Below, piece by piece: positions 9,205-16,825 of a stretch of DNA of 51,055 bases. The stretch is from positions 1 through 51,055 of the forward strand of contig JADFZW010000034.1 of assembly GCA_015232355.1 (NCBI GenBank), read 5' to 3'. This stretch comes from Oligoflexia bacterium (GTDB lineage: Bacteria; Bdellovibrionota; Bacteriovoracia; Bacteriovoracales; Bacteriovoracaceae). The position numbers and the translations under genes were made by a program. Numbering within the stretch: position 1 is the first letter of the stretch; each line of letters starts with the position of its first letter. The notes under the pieces are model-generated. The model did no database searches. It had not been told where the DNA came from and saw nothing but the letters and a program-made list of their open reading frames with translations.

Positions 9205-10581
9205 TTACTCTTCTTCAACACCGTAGTAGATGAGTCCGAGATGATTGATGATTTCTTCATTGGTGAAAAAGCGTAGGGTATTTTCTAATTTTAATAATTG
9301 AATAGATAGATCATTTTCAGGACGAAGTCCTGGGTGGGCCATAGGTGCTTTAAGATAAAAAGATAACCACTCTTGAATTCCATGCATATTTGCTCTCATG
9401 GCGAGATCACTAAAGAGTGCCAGATCTAGGGCCACAGGAGCGGCCAAAATAGAATCACGACACAAAAAATTGATTTTGATTTGCATAGGGGCCCCAAGCC
9501 AGCCAAAGATATCGATATTATCCCAACCCTCTTTGTTGTCACCTTTAGGTGGATAATAATTTATTTTTACTAAGTGATATAAGTCACCATAGAGTTCTGG
9601 ATAATCTTCACCAGATAAAATATCTTCTAATACACCAGTCTTTGAAACTTCTTTAGAGCGAAATGATCCTGGATCATCTAAAACTTCGCCATCGCGATTG
9701 CCTAAAATATTTGTACTATACCAACCAGCAACTCCAAGCAAACGATGACGTAATCCTGGTGCTACAATTGTTTTCATCAATGTTTGGCCTGTTTTAAAAT
9801 CAGATCCTGATATTGGAACTCTCATCTCTCTTGCTAACTCTTGAATGGCGGGAATTTCTACAGAGACATTTGGTGAACCATTAACGTATGGTATACGCTC
9901 TTTCATCGCTGCATATGTGTAAATTTGTGAAGGAGATATGTCGGGATCATTATTTTTCAAACCCTCTTCAAAATCTTTAATAGAGGAGTGGACTTTTTTG
10001 ATAGGATTATATACTTCAGTCGATGCACACCAAACCATCACTGCTCGATCAAGTTCATTTTTTTTAATGAAGTCTTTGATATCTTGACGTAACAACTCGG
10101 CCGCGTCCATTTTGTTTTTATATTTTTTTACATTGGGTCCATTTAAATTTTTAACAAAGCTATTATCAAAGACTGCACTCATAGGAGAAATTTGAGAGAG
10201 TGACTCTTTAATCTCTTTGTTTTCTAGTAAGTGATGGTCAAGTACTTTTGCTTTAGTGGCGGCCTCGTAGGCGTTCTCAGGAAATAGATCCCAACCGCCA
10301 AAGACTACTTGTTCGAGTGGTGCCAAAGGAACTAAGTCTTTTACTTTTTTGTAGCGTTTTTCAGAGCGCTTGCCTAGGCGTAATTTTCCCATCTGAGTGT
10401 AGGAGCCAATTGGTTTTGCTAGTCCTCTCTTAATTGCTTCAACTCCTGCATAGAGAGTTGTGGAGACTGCTCCAATTCCAGGGGTTAAAATACCTAACTT
10501 TCCCTTAGGAAGCTGGATATTTTTTAAGTGCTTGTTGTGATTCTCGTTGTGATTGTGATTGTCGTTTTTTTGTTGCTCCAT
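9205..10581 (-). CDS. ino1: Myo-inositol-1-phosphate synthase
   Basis: 458 residues. The enzyme converts glucose 6-phosphate to inositol 1-phosphate using NAD. Hallmarks are the N-terminal nucleotide-binding segment (GILTPGIGAVSTTL), SGSDFKTGQT and the family signature GWYSTNILGNRDG, followed by a lysine-containing SFRSKE and a late KINFLCRDS. Its length is intermediate between the short archaeal/actinobacterial form and the long eukaryotic form. The first 20 residues are an unusual His/Asn-rich tail. The start is 35 bases from the stop of the Gfo/Idh/MocA oxidoreductase, so they form an operon, probably for making or modifying inositol. No CDP-inositol transferase is seen in the window. Confidence 0.93.
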   Translation of the reverse strand: MEQQKNDNHNHNENHNKHLKNIQLPKGKLGILTPGIGAVSTTLYAGVEAIKRGLAKPIGSYTQMGKLRLGKRSEKRYKKVKDLVPLAPLEQVVFGGWDLFPENAYEAATKAKVLDHHLLENKEIKESLSQISPMSAVFDNSFVKNLNGPNVKKYKNKMDAAELLRQDIKDFIKKNELDRAVMVWCASTEVYNPIKKVHSSIKDFEEGLKNNDPDISPSQIYTYAAMKERIPYVNGSPNVSVEIPAIQELAREMRVPISGSDFKTGQTLMKTIVAPGLRHRLLGVAGWYSTNILGNRDGEVLDDPGSFRSKEVSKTGVLEDILSGEDYPELYGDLYHLVKINYYPPKGDNKEGWDNIDIFGWLGAPMQIKINFLCRDSILAAPVALDLALFSDLAMRANMHGIQEWLSFYLKAPMAHPGLRPENDLSIQLLKLENTLRFFTNEEIINHLGLIYYGVEEE

Positions 10582-10616
10582 TTTTTTATCCTTTTTCTTT
10601 ATTTTTTAATAGGTTT

Positions 10617-11804
10617 TTATAATAGGTAGCTAATTATTTCCTTTTTCGATTCATTGTTAGCAGAATTGTAAGCACTCTCAATAACTTTGATACATCTATA
10701 GGCATCGATTATTTCTTTGTTTAAATAATCGTGTTCAATTATCGCCAATTTAAATTGTTCAAAGAGTGAGTTGAACCATTCGATGTGACTGGAGTCCATC
10801 CACTTAGAGGAGATATTATAATTTTCAAAGTGCCAATTAACGGAAGCATAACCGAAATTTTGATTTTGATCATCACACTCTCTCATTGTGGCCACTTCCA
10901 TTTTATCATCTTCTACTGTGATTGCACCTTTAGTTCCTTGAATAGTGTAGATTACTTTTCTAACTCCTGCATTCCAAGTGAGATTAATTTGCGCCAGACC
11001 TGCATTTGCAAAGTGTAGGGTAGCAAAAAAATCATCCTCATTTTCAGAGGAGAGAGTGCTCATAGAGGTAGAGGCGGATGCAGAGGCGGTGATAGATGTT
11101 GGATATGATTTAAGCCATTCGAAGAGTAGATATAAGCTGTGTGATCCGTGGTCCATGGCGATGCCACCACCACTATATTTATTATCTCGTCTCCAGTTTG
11201 TATTCCACTCTAAAACTCCTCTGGCATGTGTATTTCTAAAGGTGTTGATAGTAACTGATTTTACTCTACCAATTTTTCCATCTCCATCTCCATTTCCAAT
11301 AATCTCTCTAATGGCCTTAACAATAGGAGCGTGTTTGTAATTGTGTACTGGAAATAATACTCTCTTCTCTCTTTGGGCCAATTCAATTAACATTTCAGCA
11401 TCTAAGCTTTTGGTTACGAGTGGTTTTTCACAGAGGACATGCAGTCCATTTTTAAGAGCGTATTCTATAATATCAGCGTGTGCGTAGGGTGGAGTGGCGA
11501 TATCAATAAAATCTATATTATATTTTTCTTTGTCGATTAAATCTCGATAGTCGTAGTAAGTGCGAAATGAATTTAATCCATTTTGTTGTGCTATTCGAAG
11601 CCGGTCGATATTAAGATCGCAGATTGCAATGATCTCAACATCACCATGATCAACTAAGCGCTTTTTATAACTTGGCCAATGCCCATTGCCAGCTATAAAA
11701 CCAAAACCAATTATTGCCCCTTTTAGTTTTTTTACTTCTCTCTCTCTGATAGATGGTATAGATAATTTACTATTACTATTCTCACTAATATCTATAGTAT
11801 TCAT
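10617..11804 (-). CDS. Gfo/Idh/MocA-family NAD(P)-dependent oxidoreductase
   Basis: 395 residues. The N-terminal Rossmann fold begins at about residue 30 with GAIIGFGFIAGNGH. It is followed by the CDLN acidic residue that selects NAD, IDIATPPYAH, and the conserved LCEKPL near residue 125 whose Lys is catalytic in the family. The C-terminal domain has GGGIAMDHGSHSLYLL with the His used in the sugar-binding site. The family oxidises or reduces sugars and cyclitols such as inositol. Position directly upstream of myo-inositol-phosphate synthase makes an inositol or sugar-phosphate derivative a reasonable substrate, but this is inference. A short Ser/Ala/Thr tandem (SITASASASTSMS) sits around residue 240. 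Confidence 0.85.
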   Translation of the reverse strand: MNTIDISENSNSKLSIPSIREREVKKLKGAIIGFGFIAGNGHWPSYKKRLVDHGDVEIIAICDLNIDRLRIAQQNGLNSFRTYYDYRDLIDKEKYNIDFIDIATPPYAHADIIEYALKNGLHVLCEKPLVTKSLDAEMLIELAQREKRVLFPVHNYKHAPIVKAIREIIGNGDGDGKIGRVKSVTINTFRNTHARGVLEWNTNWRRDNKYSGGGIAMDHGSHSLYLLFEWLKSYPTSITASASASTSMSTLSSENEDDFFATLHFANAGLAQINLTWNAGVRKVIYTIQGTKGAITVEDDKMEVATMRECDDQNQNFGYASVNWHFENYNISSKWMDSSHIEWFNSLFEQFKLAIIEHDYLNKEIIDAYRCIKVIESAYNSANNESKKEIISYLL

Positions 11805-11854
11805 AATAATATTAACCTCGGTTATTAATTTCAGTTCAAGATAGTTTTTAAACG

Positions 11855-12643
11855 ATGGATTGTAAAATTAAAATTAAAATTAAAAAAATCTCATTTCTCA
11901 TATTACTTGTTAGTGCAGTTAGCGCAGTTAGTGCAGTTAGCGCATATGCGGATAAGAACTTTGAAAAATATCTAAAGGAAGCGGATGAGATCTATAAAAA
12001 GAGAAGGGATTTTTCGCAGGCGCGTTTAGCTTTGAAATCATATCAAAAAATCAGCGAGAAATTTTCCGATCGATATGAGATCTATTCACGTCTTGCGATG
12101 GTTAATTATTTTGTTGGACATCATAGTGATGATTTGAATGAAAAGATTCAGCACTTTAAAGAGGGAATGAGTAACGCTGAGAGGTGCGTGGAACTTTCAA
12201 AAGAAAAATCTGCAGAGTGTTTTTTTTGGTTGGCCACCAATGAGATTTTATATCGCCAAGAAAATGGCAAGCTCAGTATGGTTTTTAATATCTCCTCAGT
12301 TATTTCCAATTATGAGCGTGCTTTGAAGATCGATCCACAATATGTTTATGGTGGATCATATCGTATGCTGGGTATTTTATATAATAAATTACCAGGGATT
12401 TTAGGAGGAGATAACAAGCGCTCTGAAGAGTATTTTATTAAAGCGATTGAGACTGCACCTGATGAGCCATTAAATTATATGTTCTTATCTAAACTTTACT
12501 CTGAACAGGGGAAAAATGAATTGGCATCAGAATGGGTTAACAAGGGACTAAAGAGAGTGAAAGAGTTGCCAGATGAACGTTATGAATCCCTTGGTAGTTT
12601 AGAGGAATTAAAATACTTTGTTAAAAATGGGAAGTGGCCTTAG
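11855..12643 (+). CDS. Exported TPR protein, TatT-like
   Basis: 262 residues with a signal peptide whose hydrophobic core is built from an AVS triplet repeat (9-bp DNA repeat at about 11911-11945). The mature part is helical and TPR-like. A late block (YGGSYRMLGILYNKLPGI then LGGDNKRSEEYFIKAIE) resembles TRAP-transporter T-component (TatT) proteins, periplasmic lipoprotein trimers that bind hydrophobic ligands. No TRAP transporter genes are adjacent. It is divergent from the inositol operon and convergent with the precursor B gene. Confidence 0.6.
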   Translation: MDCKIKIKIKKISFLILLVSAVSAVSAVSAYADKNFEKYLKEADEIYKKRRDFSQARLALKSYQKISEKFSDRYEIYSRLAMVNYFVGHHSDDLNEKIQHFKEGMSNAERCVELSKEKSAECFFWLATNEILYRQENGKLSMVFNISSVISNYERALKIDPQYVYGGSYRMLGILYNKLPGILGGDNKRSEEYFIKAIETAPDEPLNYMFLSKLYSEQGKNELASEWVNKGLKRVKELPDERYESLGSLEELKYFVKNGKWP

Positions 12644-12685
12644 AAATTTAGTAAATTCTTTTAAAATAAACAATTAGTACTAAAT

Positions 12686-12913
12686 TTATCCAATTTTAGG
12701 TATGCTATTATGATGGTTAAATCCAGATCCTCCACCGGCCGGTTTGTTAATTGGTCTATCATTTCTATCAAAGTGTGGGCGTGGTTTAGGTTCAAATGTA
12801 GGTCTGCTATTAGTAGATTTGCTTGTGTTTGGTTTGCTTTGGCCTCTACCACCGCTTACTTCATATAAATCTTTTTCGCTAAGAACTAATAAATTATTTG
12901 ATAATGTTTTCAT
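12686..12913 (-). CDS. GG-leader RiPP/bacteriocin-like precursor B (Pro-rich core)
   Basis: 75 residues. The leader (LLVLSEKDLYEVSGG, double Gly at 21-22) matches the bacteriocin-type double-glycine signal and the three other precursors in the window. The 53-residue core begins RGQSKP and is rich in Pro, Asn, Arg and Lys (RPTFEPKPRPHF, RPINKP) and ends with a Gly/His/Asn-rich tail; it has no Cys. A strong AAAGGAG ribosome site precedes the ATG. It is the second gene of a minus-strand operon, 77 bases after precursor A, separated by a 9-bp AT-rich tandem repeat, and it has no copy of the A/C promoter of its own. The peptide is presumably cut after GG on export; modification by the SAM enzyme at 33742 is inferred from the shared leader. 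Confidence 0.75.
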   Translation of the reverse strand: MKTLSNNLLVLSEKDLYEVSGGRGQSKPNTSKSTNSRPTFEPKPRPHFDRNDRPINKPAGGGSGFNHHNSIPKIG

Positions 12914-12927
12914 AGATAAACTCCTTT

Positions 12928-12972
12928 AAAATAAAATAAATAAAATAAATAAAATAAATAAAATAAATAAAT
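12928..12972. repeat. 9-bp AT-rich tandem repeat between precursors A and B
   Basis: The unit AATAAAATA is repeated about five times in the 77-base gap between the two precursor genes. It overlaps no recognisable gene and sits just upstream of the precursor B ribosome site. Confidence 0.8.
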
Positions 12973-12990
12973 TGAATAAAAAAAGTATTA

Positions 12991-13269
12991 CTATTTTCCG
13001 CCAAAACTAAATGAAAAACCACCGCCAACATGAGCTTCACAAGATGGTTTTTTGCTTGTAGAAGCTGAACAAGATGCTCCACCATCTACATGGCCACTAA
13101 AGCTTGAAGTTGGTTTAGATGTAGGTTTGCTAGTAGGTTTGCTTGTACTTGGTTTACTTGGTTTGCTTGGTTTGTGTTCGCCTTTACCTTTACCGCCACT
13201 TACTAAGATTAAATCCTCTTCGCTAAGAACTAATAAATTGTTAAATGAATTGTTGTTAGATGCTTTCAT
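12991..13269 (-). CDS. GG-leader RiPP/bacteriocin-like precursor A (Lys-Pro repeats, two Cys)
   Basis: 92 residues. The leader LLVLSEEDLILVSGG ends at Gly25-Gly26. The core of 66 residues starts KGKGEHKP and runs through Ser/Thr-Lys-Pro repeats (KPSKPSKPSTSKPTSKPTSK). A compact tail follows with two Cys in CSASTSKKPSC (nine residues between them), then Gly/Phe/Ser-rich VGGGFSFSFGGK. The leader and the Cys block are nearly identical to precursor C. An AAGGAG site lies 6 bases before ATG. Transcription is probably from the repeat-bearing promoter at 13464-13521, giving an untranslated leader of nearly 190 bases. The two Cys could form a disulfide or thioether; nothing in the sequence decides this. 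Confidence 0.8.
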   Translation of the reverse strand: MKASNNNSFNNLLVLSEEDLILVSGGKGKGEHKPSKPSKPSTSKPTSKPTSKPTSSFSGHVDGGASCSASTSKKPSCEAHVGGGFSFSFGGK

Positions 13270-13463
13270 AAAAATCTCCTTAAATAAAATAATAAATGTT
13301 TTTAAAAATTTTCAACAACCTTTTGTTGTCTTTAATAAAAATATCTATTGCAAGACAAGTACCAACTTTTTAAATAAGATTTTTTTTGGTAGGACATAAG
13401 AGGATAGATAAGTGGTTTTTCACTCTGAAAACAATGATAATTTTTAAGTGATTTAATGATTAG

Positions 13464-13521
13464 ATTGTATGCAAATTATGTATAGATCGAAGGTTAGAGA
13501 AAGGTTAACGAAAGGTTAGAG
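13464..13521 (-). promoter_or_regulatory. Candidate activated promoter of precursors A-B with 11-bp direct repeats
   Basis: Three units of AAAGGTTAGAG (13489-13499, 13500-13510, 13511-13521, two with changes) repeat at exactly 11 bp, one helical turn. On the minus strand they are followed after 19 bases by TACAAT (13464-13469), a good -10, while no consensus -35 is present. The nearest repeat overlaps where -35 would be. This is the classic layout of promoters activated by OmpR/PhoB-like regulators that bind tandem direct repeats. The same layout with identical spacing occurs upstream of precursor C. The regulator is unknown. Confidence 0.6.
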
Positions 13522-13528
13522 TGTTGAA

Positions 13529-13551
13529 TTTGAAAACGATTTGTTTTCAAA
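13529..13551. promoter_or_regulatory. 9-bp palindrome upstream of precursor A promoter
   Basis: TTTGAAAAC and GTTTTCAAA are perfect inverted arms around GATTT, 7 bases from the 11-bp repeats. An identical pair of arms lies at the same distance in the precursor C cassette. It is not followed by a T-run in the minus direction, so an operator is more likely than a terminator for the gene ending at 13570. Confidence 0.6.
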
Positions 13552-13569
13552 TGGAAACATGTAGGTTTG

Positions 13570-14244
13570 TTATAAAATCAAAGCTAATATCTCGTCTGCC
13601 GTTTTATTTAAACCATTGTAAATTAGGGAACCAAAGAGAAAAGCTAATGATGATGATAGTGATGCCTCATTTTCATACTTAACGCTAGTACTAGTTGGGG
13701 ATGTTTCAGTTATAGTCCATTTTGAATCCATAGTGTAAAAGATAGAGTTATGATCTAGTGAAAATTCTTCTAAAATAGGATCACGTAAATCACTATCTAC
13801 TAAATGTGATTCAAGATAATATGTATTATCTGAATCCTTTTTATAAGCGATAACAACATAGAGTGAATTAAAATATTTTACCTGTTTTACTGATTGCCAC
13901 ATGTAGTGTGCATCGATAATAGTCATTCCATTTGCTGCAATTCCATTTGCAATTTCCTTTTTCCATGGTTCAAGCTCCGAAGGTGTTAATGGACGTAAAT
14001 AAAGCATTTCCTTCAATCCAGTGATGTGATATTTGCATGTATCACATGTATTTTTATAATCTTTAAGAATACTTAAAATCTCTTTAGCGCTTATCTTCGA
14101 TACAACAGATTTTTCAACATTAAAAACACGCTCTGCTGCTAGGGCATTAGAGGTAGTTATAAAAGTAACAAGAGTCATCATAGTTAAAATAAATGCTAAG
14201 GATAAAGATAAATAAGATGGAGAAAATATTTTTTGTGTACTCAT
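13570..14244 (-). CDS. Secreted protein of unknown function within the peptide island
   Basis: 224 residues with a signal peptide (hydrophobic about 12-30, ALAAE as a possible cleavage site). I do not recognise the family. The mature part begins with Phe-Asn-Val-Glu and contains one Cys pair (TCDTCKYH) near residue 73, then mixed alpha/beta sequence (YFNSLYVVIAYKK) and a hydrophobic C-terminal segment. A GGAG site precedes the ATG, and a 7-bp palindrome (ATGATCT / AGATCAT, 14275-14291) lies about 30 bases upstream as a possible operator. Being sandwiched between peptide cassettes it could serve in self-protection or export, but nothing in the sequence shows this. Confidence 0.6.
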   Translation of the reverse strand: MSTQKIFSPSYLSLSLAFILTMMTLVTFITTSNALAAERVFNVEKSVVSKISAKEILSILKDYKNTCDTCKYHITGLKEMLYLRPLTPSELEPWKKEIANGIAANGMTIIDAHYMWQSVKQVKYFNSLYVVIAYKKDSDNTYYLESHLVDSDLRDPILEEFSLDHNSIFYTMDSKWTITETSPTSTSVKYENEASLSSSLAFLFGSLIYNGLNKTADEILALIL

Positions 14245-14274
14245 AATTGAACTCCTTTCGTTTTTTTGTTTAAA

Positions 14275-14291
14275 ATGATCTAAAAGATCAT
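14275..14291. promoter_or_regulatory. Palindrome upstream of the 224-aa secreted protein gene
   Basis: ATGATCT, three A, AGATCAT: perfect 7-bp arms about 30 bases before the minus-strand start codon at 14244. Possible operator; function unknown. Confidence 0.35.
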
Positions 14292-14378
14292 AATATTACC
14301 TTTATCACACACGGTTTTGATGATCTATTATTTTAAATTAATGGATTGATAGGTAAAGACTATAAGAAGTATATTACG

Positions 14379-14471
14379 CAAAGGTGCCGGCCGACTAATT
14401 TTATTGAATATTCAATTATCAATGGATTTAAATTAAAAGTGTAATGATAAACCTATGTGTGCCTCACAAGA
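14379..14471 (-). pseudogene. Remnant of a third precursor cassette (3' end only)
   Basis: This stretch matches 16235-16325, including the GGTGCCGGCCGACTAATTTT segment, the downstream region and the last codons of precursor C (on the minus strand S-C-E-A-H-I-G-L-S-L-H-F-stop, out of a complete gene). After 14470 the match to coding sequence stops. The next 16 bases (14471-14486, AATGAAAATATCTATT) match part of the precursor C upstream region at 16619-16634. The simplest reading is a cassette copy that lost its leader and core by an internal deletion. The rest of the 14245-14716 intergenic region holds the ATPase upstream repeats. Confidence 0.65.
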
Positions 14472-14564
14472 ATGAAAATATCTATTTTGTATATTAAAGA
14501 CAGAGGTATTGTTATTTTTTTAGAAACACAAGGAGATAAACCATAACTTCGTGCCTTTTTCTGG

Positions 14565-14660
14565 ATATTCCGCCAAAACTACTGTTGAAAAGACATATTT
14601 GGCGGAATATAATATATTCAAATATCGCCAAATATTGGGTTTTTGAGCAACATTTGGCGA
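14565..14660. promoter_or_regulatory. Paired inverted repeats with CGCCAAA cores upstream of the ATPase gene
   Basis: ATATTCCGCCAAA (14565-14577) is the exact reverse complement of TTTGGCGGAATAT (14598-14610). TCGCCAAAT (14625-14633) is the exact reverse complement of ATTTGGCGA (14652-14660). All four half sites share CGCCAAA. They end 56 bases before the ATPase start codon, so an operator array or the end structure of a small mobile unit are both possible. Confidence 0.65.
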
Positions 14661-14716
14661 AAAATAAGTTACAAATAATTTATCGCTAATTAGTTACAAT
14701 TTAAGAGGGAACTTTG

Positions 14717-16216
14717 ATGAGCAAACAAATCATAGGGAGAATTAAAGAAATCCACAAATTAAATGCAATACTGAACTCTTCTCAATCAGAATTAGTAGCG
14801 ATATATGGAAGAAGAAGGGTGGGAAAAACATTTTTGATTCGCAAAACATTTGATGACAATCCCAAGTTATTTTATTTTGAGGTCAGTGGTGAGAAAGAAG
14901 GAACATTTTATGATCAATTAGAAAATTTTAGAAAAAATTGTGAGAAATATTTCAAAATAGATGTGCCAATTAAAGAATTTGCAAATTGGAAAGAAGCATT
15001 TGCCACTTTTACTAAATTATTATTGAAAATGCCTGTATCAAAAAAGATAGTAATTTTTTTTGATGAGCTGCCATGGTTGGCAACTCCAAAATCAAAAATT
15101 TTACAGTCCTTGGATTATTATTGGAATAATGAATGGTCTAAAATTGATCGTTTAAAATTAATCATCTGTGGTTCGGCAGCGTCCTGGATGCTAAAAAAAA
15201 TAATTCATGCAAAAGGAGGTTTGCACAATCGTTTAACTCAAAAAATTCACCTAACACCTTTTTCTTTAGATGAAAGCAAAAAATATTTAAGCTCTTCAAA
15301 AATTAATATTGAGAATATTGAAATCCTAAAATTGTATTTATCAGTAGGAGGAATTCCTTATTATTTAAGTTTAATGGACAAAGGAAAATCTGCTGTTGAA
15401 ATAATTCAGGCGTTACTATTTGCTAAAGAAGGGCCGTTGTTTGATGAATTCGATATCTTGTTTAAATCATTATATACTGAATCTGAAATTCACGTAAAAA
15501 TACTTTTAACTGTGGCCAAGAGTCGTTATGGCATATCTAGATCAATGCTACTAGAAGAAACTAGCAGTTCATCTGGCGGTGGAATTAATGACAAGATAGA
15601 AGAATTAGTTGCTGCTGATTTTATCGAAAAATTTATTCCCTATGGTCGAACAAAAAAGGATTACTACCTTCGCCTCGCTGATGAGTTTATTTATTTTTAT
15701 ATAAAGTGGATTAAAAACAAAAAAGAGGCAATTAAAAAAACACCTGATTATTGGTTTAATATCTTTAATAGTAGCTCTTATGAAAGTTGGGCCGGATATG
15801 CTTTTGAAAATCTATGTATAAAAAATGTTGAATTGATAATAAAAAAATTAAAATTAGAATCTCTGGTTAAAGAGGTAGGAAGTTGGCGTTATTGCTCTGA
15901 AAGAACATATGAAAAGCAAAAAAAGACACAATTTAAAAAAAGCACAAGCAACAAAGGTGCTCAAATAGATTTATTAATTGAAAGAAAAGATAATGTCATA
16001 ATACTATTCGAAATAAAATTTACTAATAGTAAATTTACAATTAGCAAAGCATACTATCAAGAATTAACAAATAAAATTGATGTTTTTAAGAGAGAAACCA
16101 ATTGCAAAAAACAAATTTTTCTAGCAATGATCACATGGTGGGGTTTAAATCATAATCAGTATTCTCAAGAGATAGTATCTTTTGATCTAACTGCAGAAGA
16201 GATATTTTTTTCTTGA
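14717..16216 (+). CDS. ATPase of the AAA/DUF234 family with a PD-(D/E)XK-like C-terminus
   Basis: 499 residues counted from the ATG at 14717; a TTG three bases earlier is also in frame, but the AGAGGGA site fits the ATG. The Walker A motif is GRRRVGKT (about 31-38) and Walker B is IVIFFDELPW (about 111-120). A winged-helix region (about 250-300) and a C-terminal DUF234-type domain follow. Near 415-435 the C-terminus carries AQIDLLIE and ILFEIKF, spaced like the D and ExK of PD-(D/E)XK nucleases. The family is widespread, patchily distributed and of unclear function. The gene lies alone, on the opposite strand to the peptide cassettes, between 91-bp direct repeats, so it looks like an insertion. 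Confidence 0.8.
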   Translation: MSKQIIGRIKEIHKLNAILNSSQSELVAIYGRRRVGKTFLIRKTFDDNPKLFYFEVSGEKEGTFYDQLENFRKNCEKYFKIDVPIKEFANWKEAFATFTKLLLKMPVSKKIVIFFDELPWLATPKSKILQSLDYYWNNEWSKIDRLKLIICGSAASWMLKKIIHAKGGLHNRLTQKIHLTPFSLDESKKYLSSSKINIENIEILKLYLSVGGIPYYLSLMDKGKSAVEIIQALLFAKEGPLFDEFDILFKSLYTESEIHVKILLTVAKSRYGISRSMLLEETSSSSGGGINDKIEELVAADFIEKFIPYGRTKKDYYLRLADEFIYFYIKWIKNKKEAIKKTPDYWFNIFNSSSYESWAGYAFENLCIKNVELIIKKLKLESLVKEVGSWRYCSERTYEKQKKTQFKKSTSNKGAQIDLLIERKDNVIILFEIKFTNSKFTISKAYYQELTNKIDVFKRETNCKKQIFLAMITWWGLNHNQYSQEIVSFDLTAEEIFFS

Positions 16217-16325
16217 AAAGGTGCCGGCCGCCGAAAAGGTGCCGGCCGACTAATTTTATGGAATATTCAATGATAATGGATTTAAATTAAAAGTGTAATG
16301 ATAAACCTATGTGTGCCTCACAAGA
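16216..16325. repeat. Right copy of the direct repeat flanking the ATPase module
   Basis: GAAAAGGTGCCGGCCG occurs twice in tandem right after the ATPase stop. The second copy opens a segment of about 91 bases (16235-16325) nearly identical to 14379-14471 on the other side of the ATPase gene. The right copy runs into the intact precursor C gene, the left into the deleted remnant. Confidence 0.75.
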
Positions 16326-16553
16326 TGGTTTTTTATTGGTAGATGCTGAACATGATCCACCAAAATCAACTCTTCCACTTAGTGAAGGTTTTGGTTCAGG
16401 TTTGGATGTAGGTTTACTAGCAGGTTTGCTTGTGCTTGGTTTGCTTGCACTTGGTTTGTGATCGCCTTTACCTTTACCACCACTTACTAACATTAAATCC
16501 TCTTCGCTAAGAACTAATAAATTGTTAAATGAATTGTTGTTAGATGCTTTCAT
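16287..16553 (-). CDS. GG-leader RiPP/bacteriocin-like precursor C (Lys-Pro repeats, two Cys)
   Basis: 88 residues, a paralogue of precursor A. The first 30 residues are almost identical, with the leader LLVLSEEDLMLVSGG ending at Gly25-Gly26. The 62-residue core has SKP repeats (SKPASKPTSKPEPKP), then GGSCSASTNKKPSCEAH with the same Cys spacing as A. The C-terminal tails differ (IGLSLHF here). An AAGGAG site precedes the ATG. About 320 bases upstream are conserved with precursor A, including the repeat promoter. The divergence of linker length and tail with a conserved leader and Cys block is the usual pattern of diversifying precursor families. Export and modification are inferred. Confidence 0.8.
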   Translation of the reverse strand: MKASNNNSFNNLLVLSEEDLMLVSGGKGKGDHKPSASKPSTSKPASKPTSKPEPKPSLSGRVDFGGSCSASTNKKPSCEAHIGLSLHF

Positions 16554-16749
16554 GAAAATCTCCTTAAATAAAAATAATAAATGTTTTTAAAAATTTTCAA
16601 CAACCTTTTGTTGTCTTTAATGAAAATATCTATTGCAAGACAAGTACCAACTTTTTAAATAAGATTTTTTTTTGATAAGATATGAAAGGATAAATAAGTG
16701 GTTTTTCACTCTGAAAATAGTGATAATTTCTTAGTGATTTAATGATTAG

Positions 16750-16818
16750 ATTGTATGTAAATTATGTATAGATCAAAGGTTAGAGAAAGGTTAGAGAAAG
16801 GTTAGAGAAAGGTTAGAA
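16750..16818 (-). promoter_or_regulatory. Candidate activated promoter of precursor C with four 11-bp direct repeats
   Basis: Four units of AAAGGTTAGAG (16775-16785, 16786-16796, 16797-16807, 16808-16818, the last ending GAA) are followed on the minus strand after 19 bases by TACAAT (16750-16755). Order and spacing equal those at precursor A, but with one more repeat. The predicted untranslated leader is nearly 190 bases. This and the next two sites account for most of the 419-base gap 16554-16972. Confidence 0.6.
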
Positions 16819-16825
16819 TGTTGAT

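Noticed and set aside
12661..12852. 63-residue minus-strand frame overlapping precursor B
   Set aside because: Different frame, no ribosome site; precursor B explains the region.
13052..13399. 115-residue plus-strand open frame over precursor A
   Set aside because: It is the antisense of the Lys-Pro repeats; its sequence mirrors the repeat and it lacks a ribosome site. The minus-strand peptide has a good ribosome site and leader homologues.
13529..13551. Terminator of the 224-aa protein gene
   Set aside because: The stem is good, but no T-run follows in the minus direction, and the same palindrome lies upstream of precursor C behind an unrelated gene, so it belongs to the cassette.
12991..16553. 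Classification of precursors A and C as sactipeptides
   Set aside because: Each has only two Cys, and B and D have none, so thioether chemistry cannot be the shared modification; left undecided.
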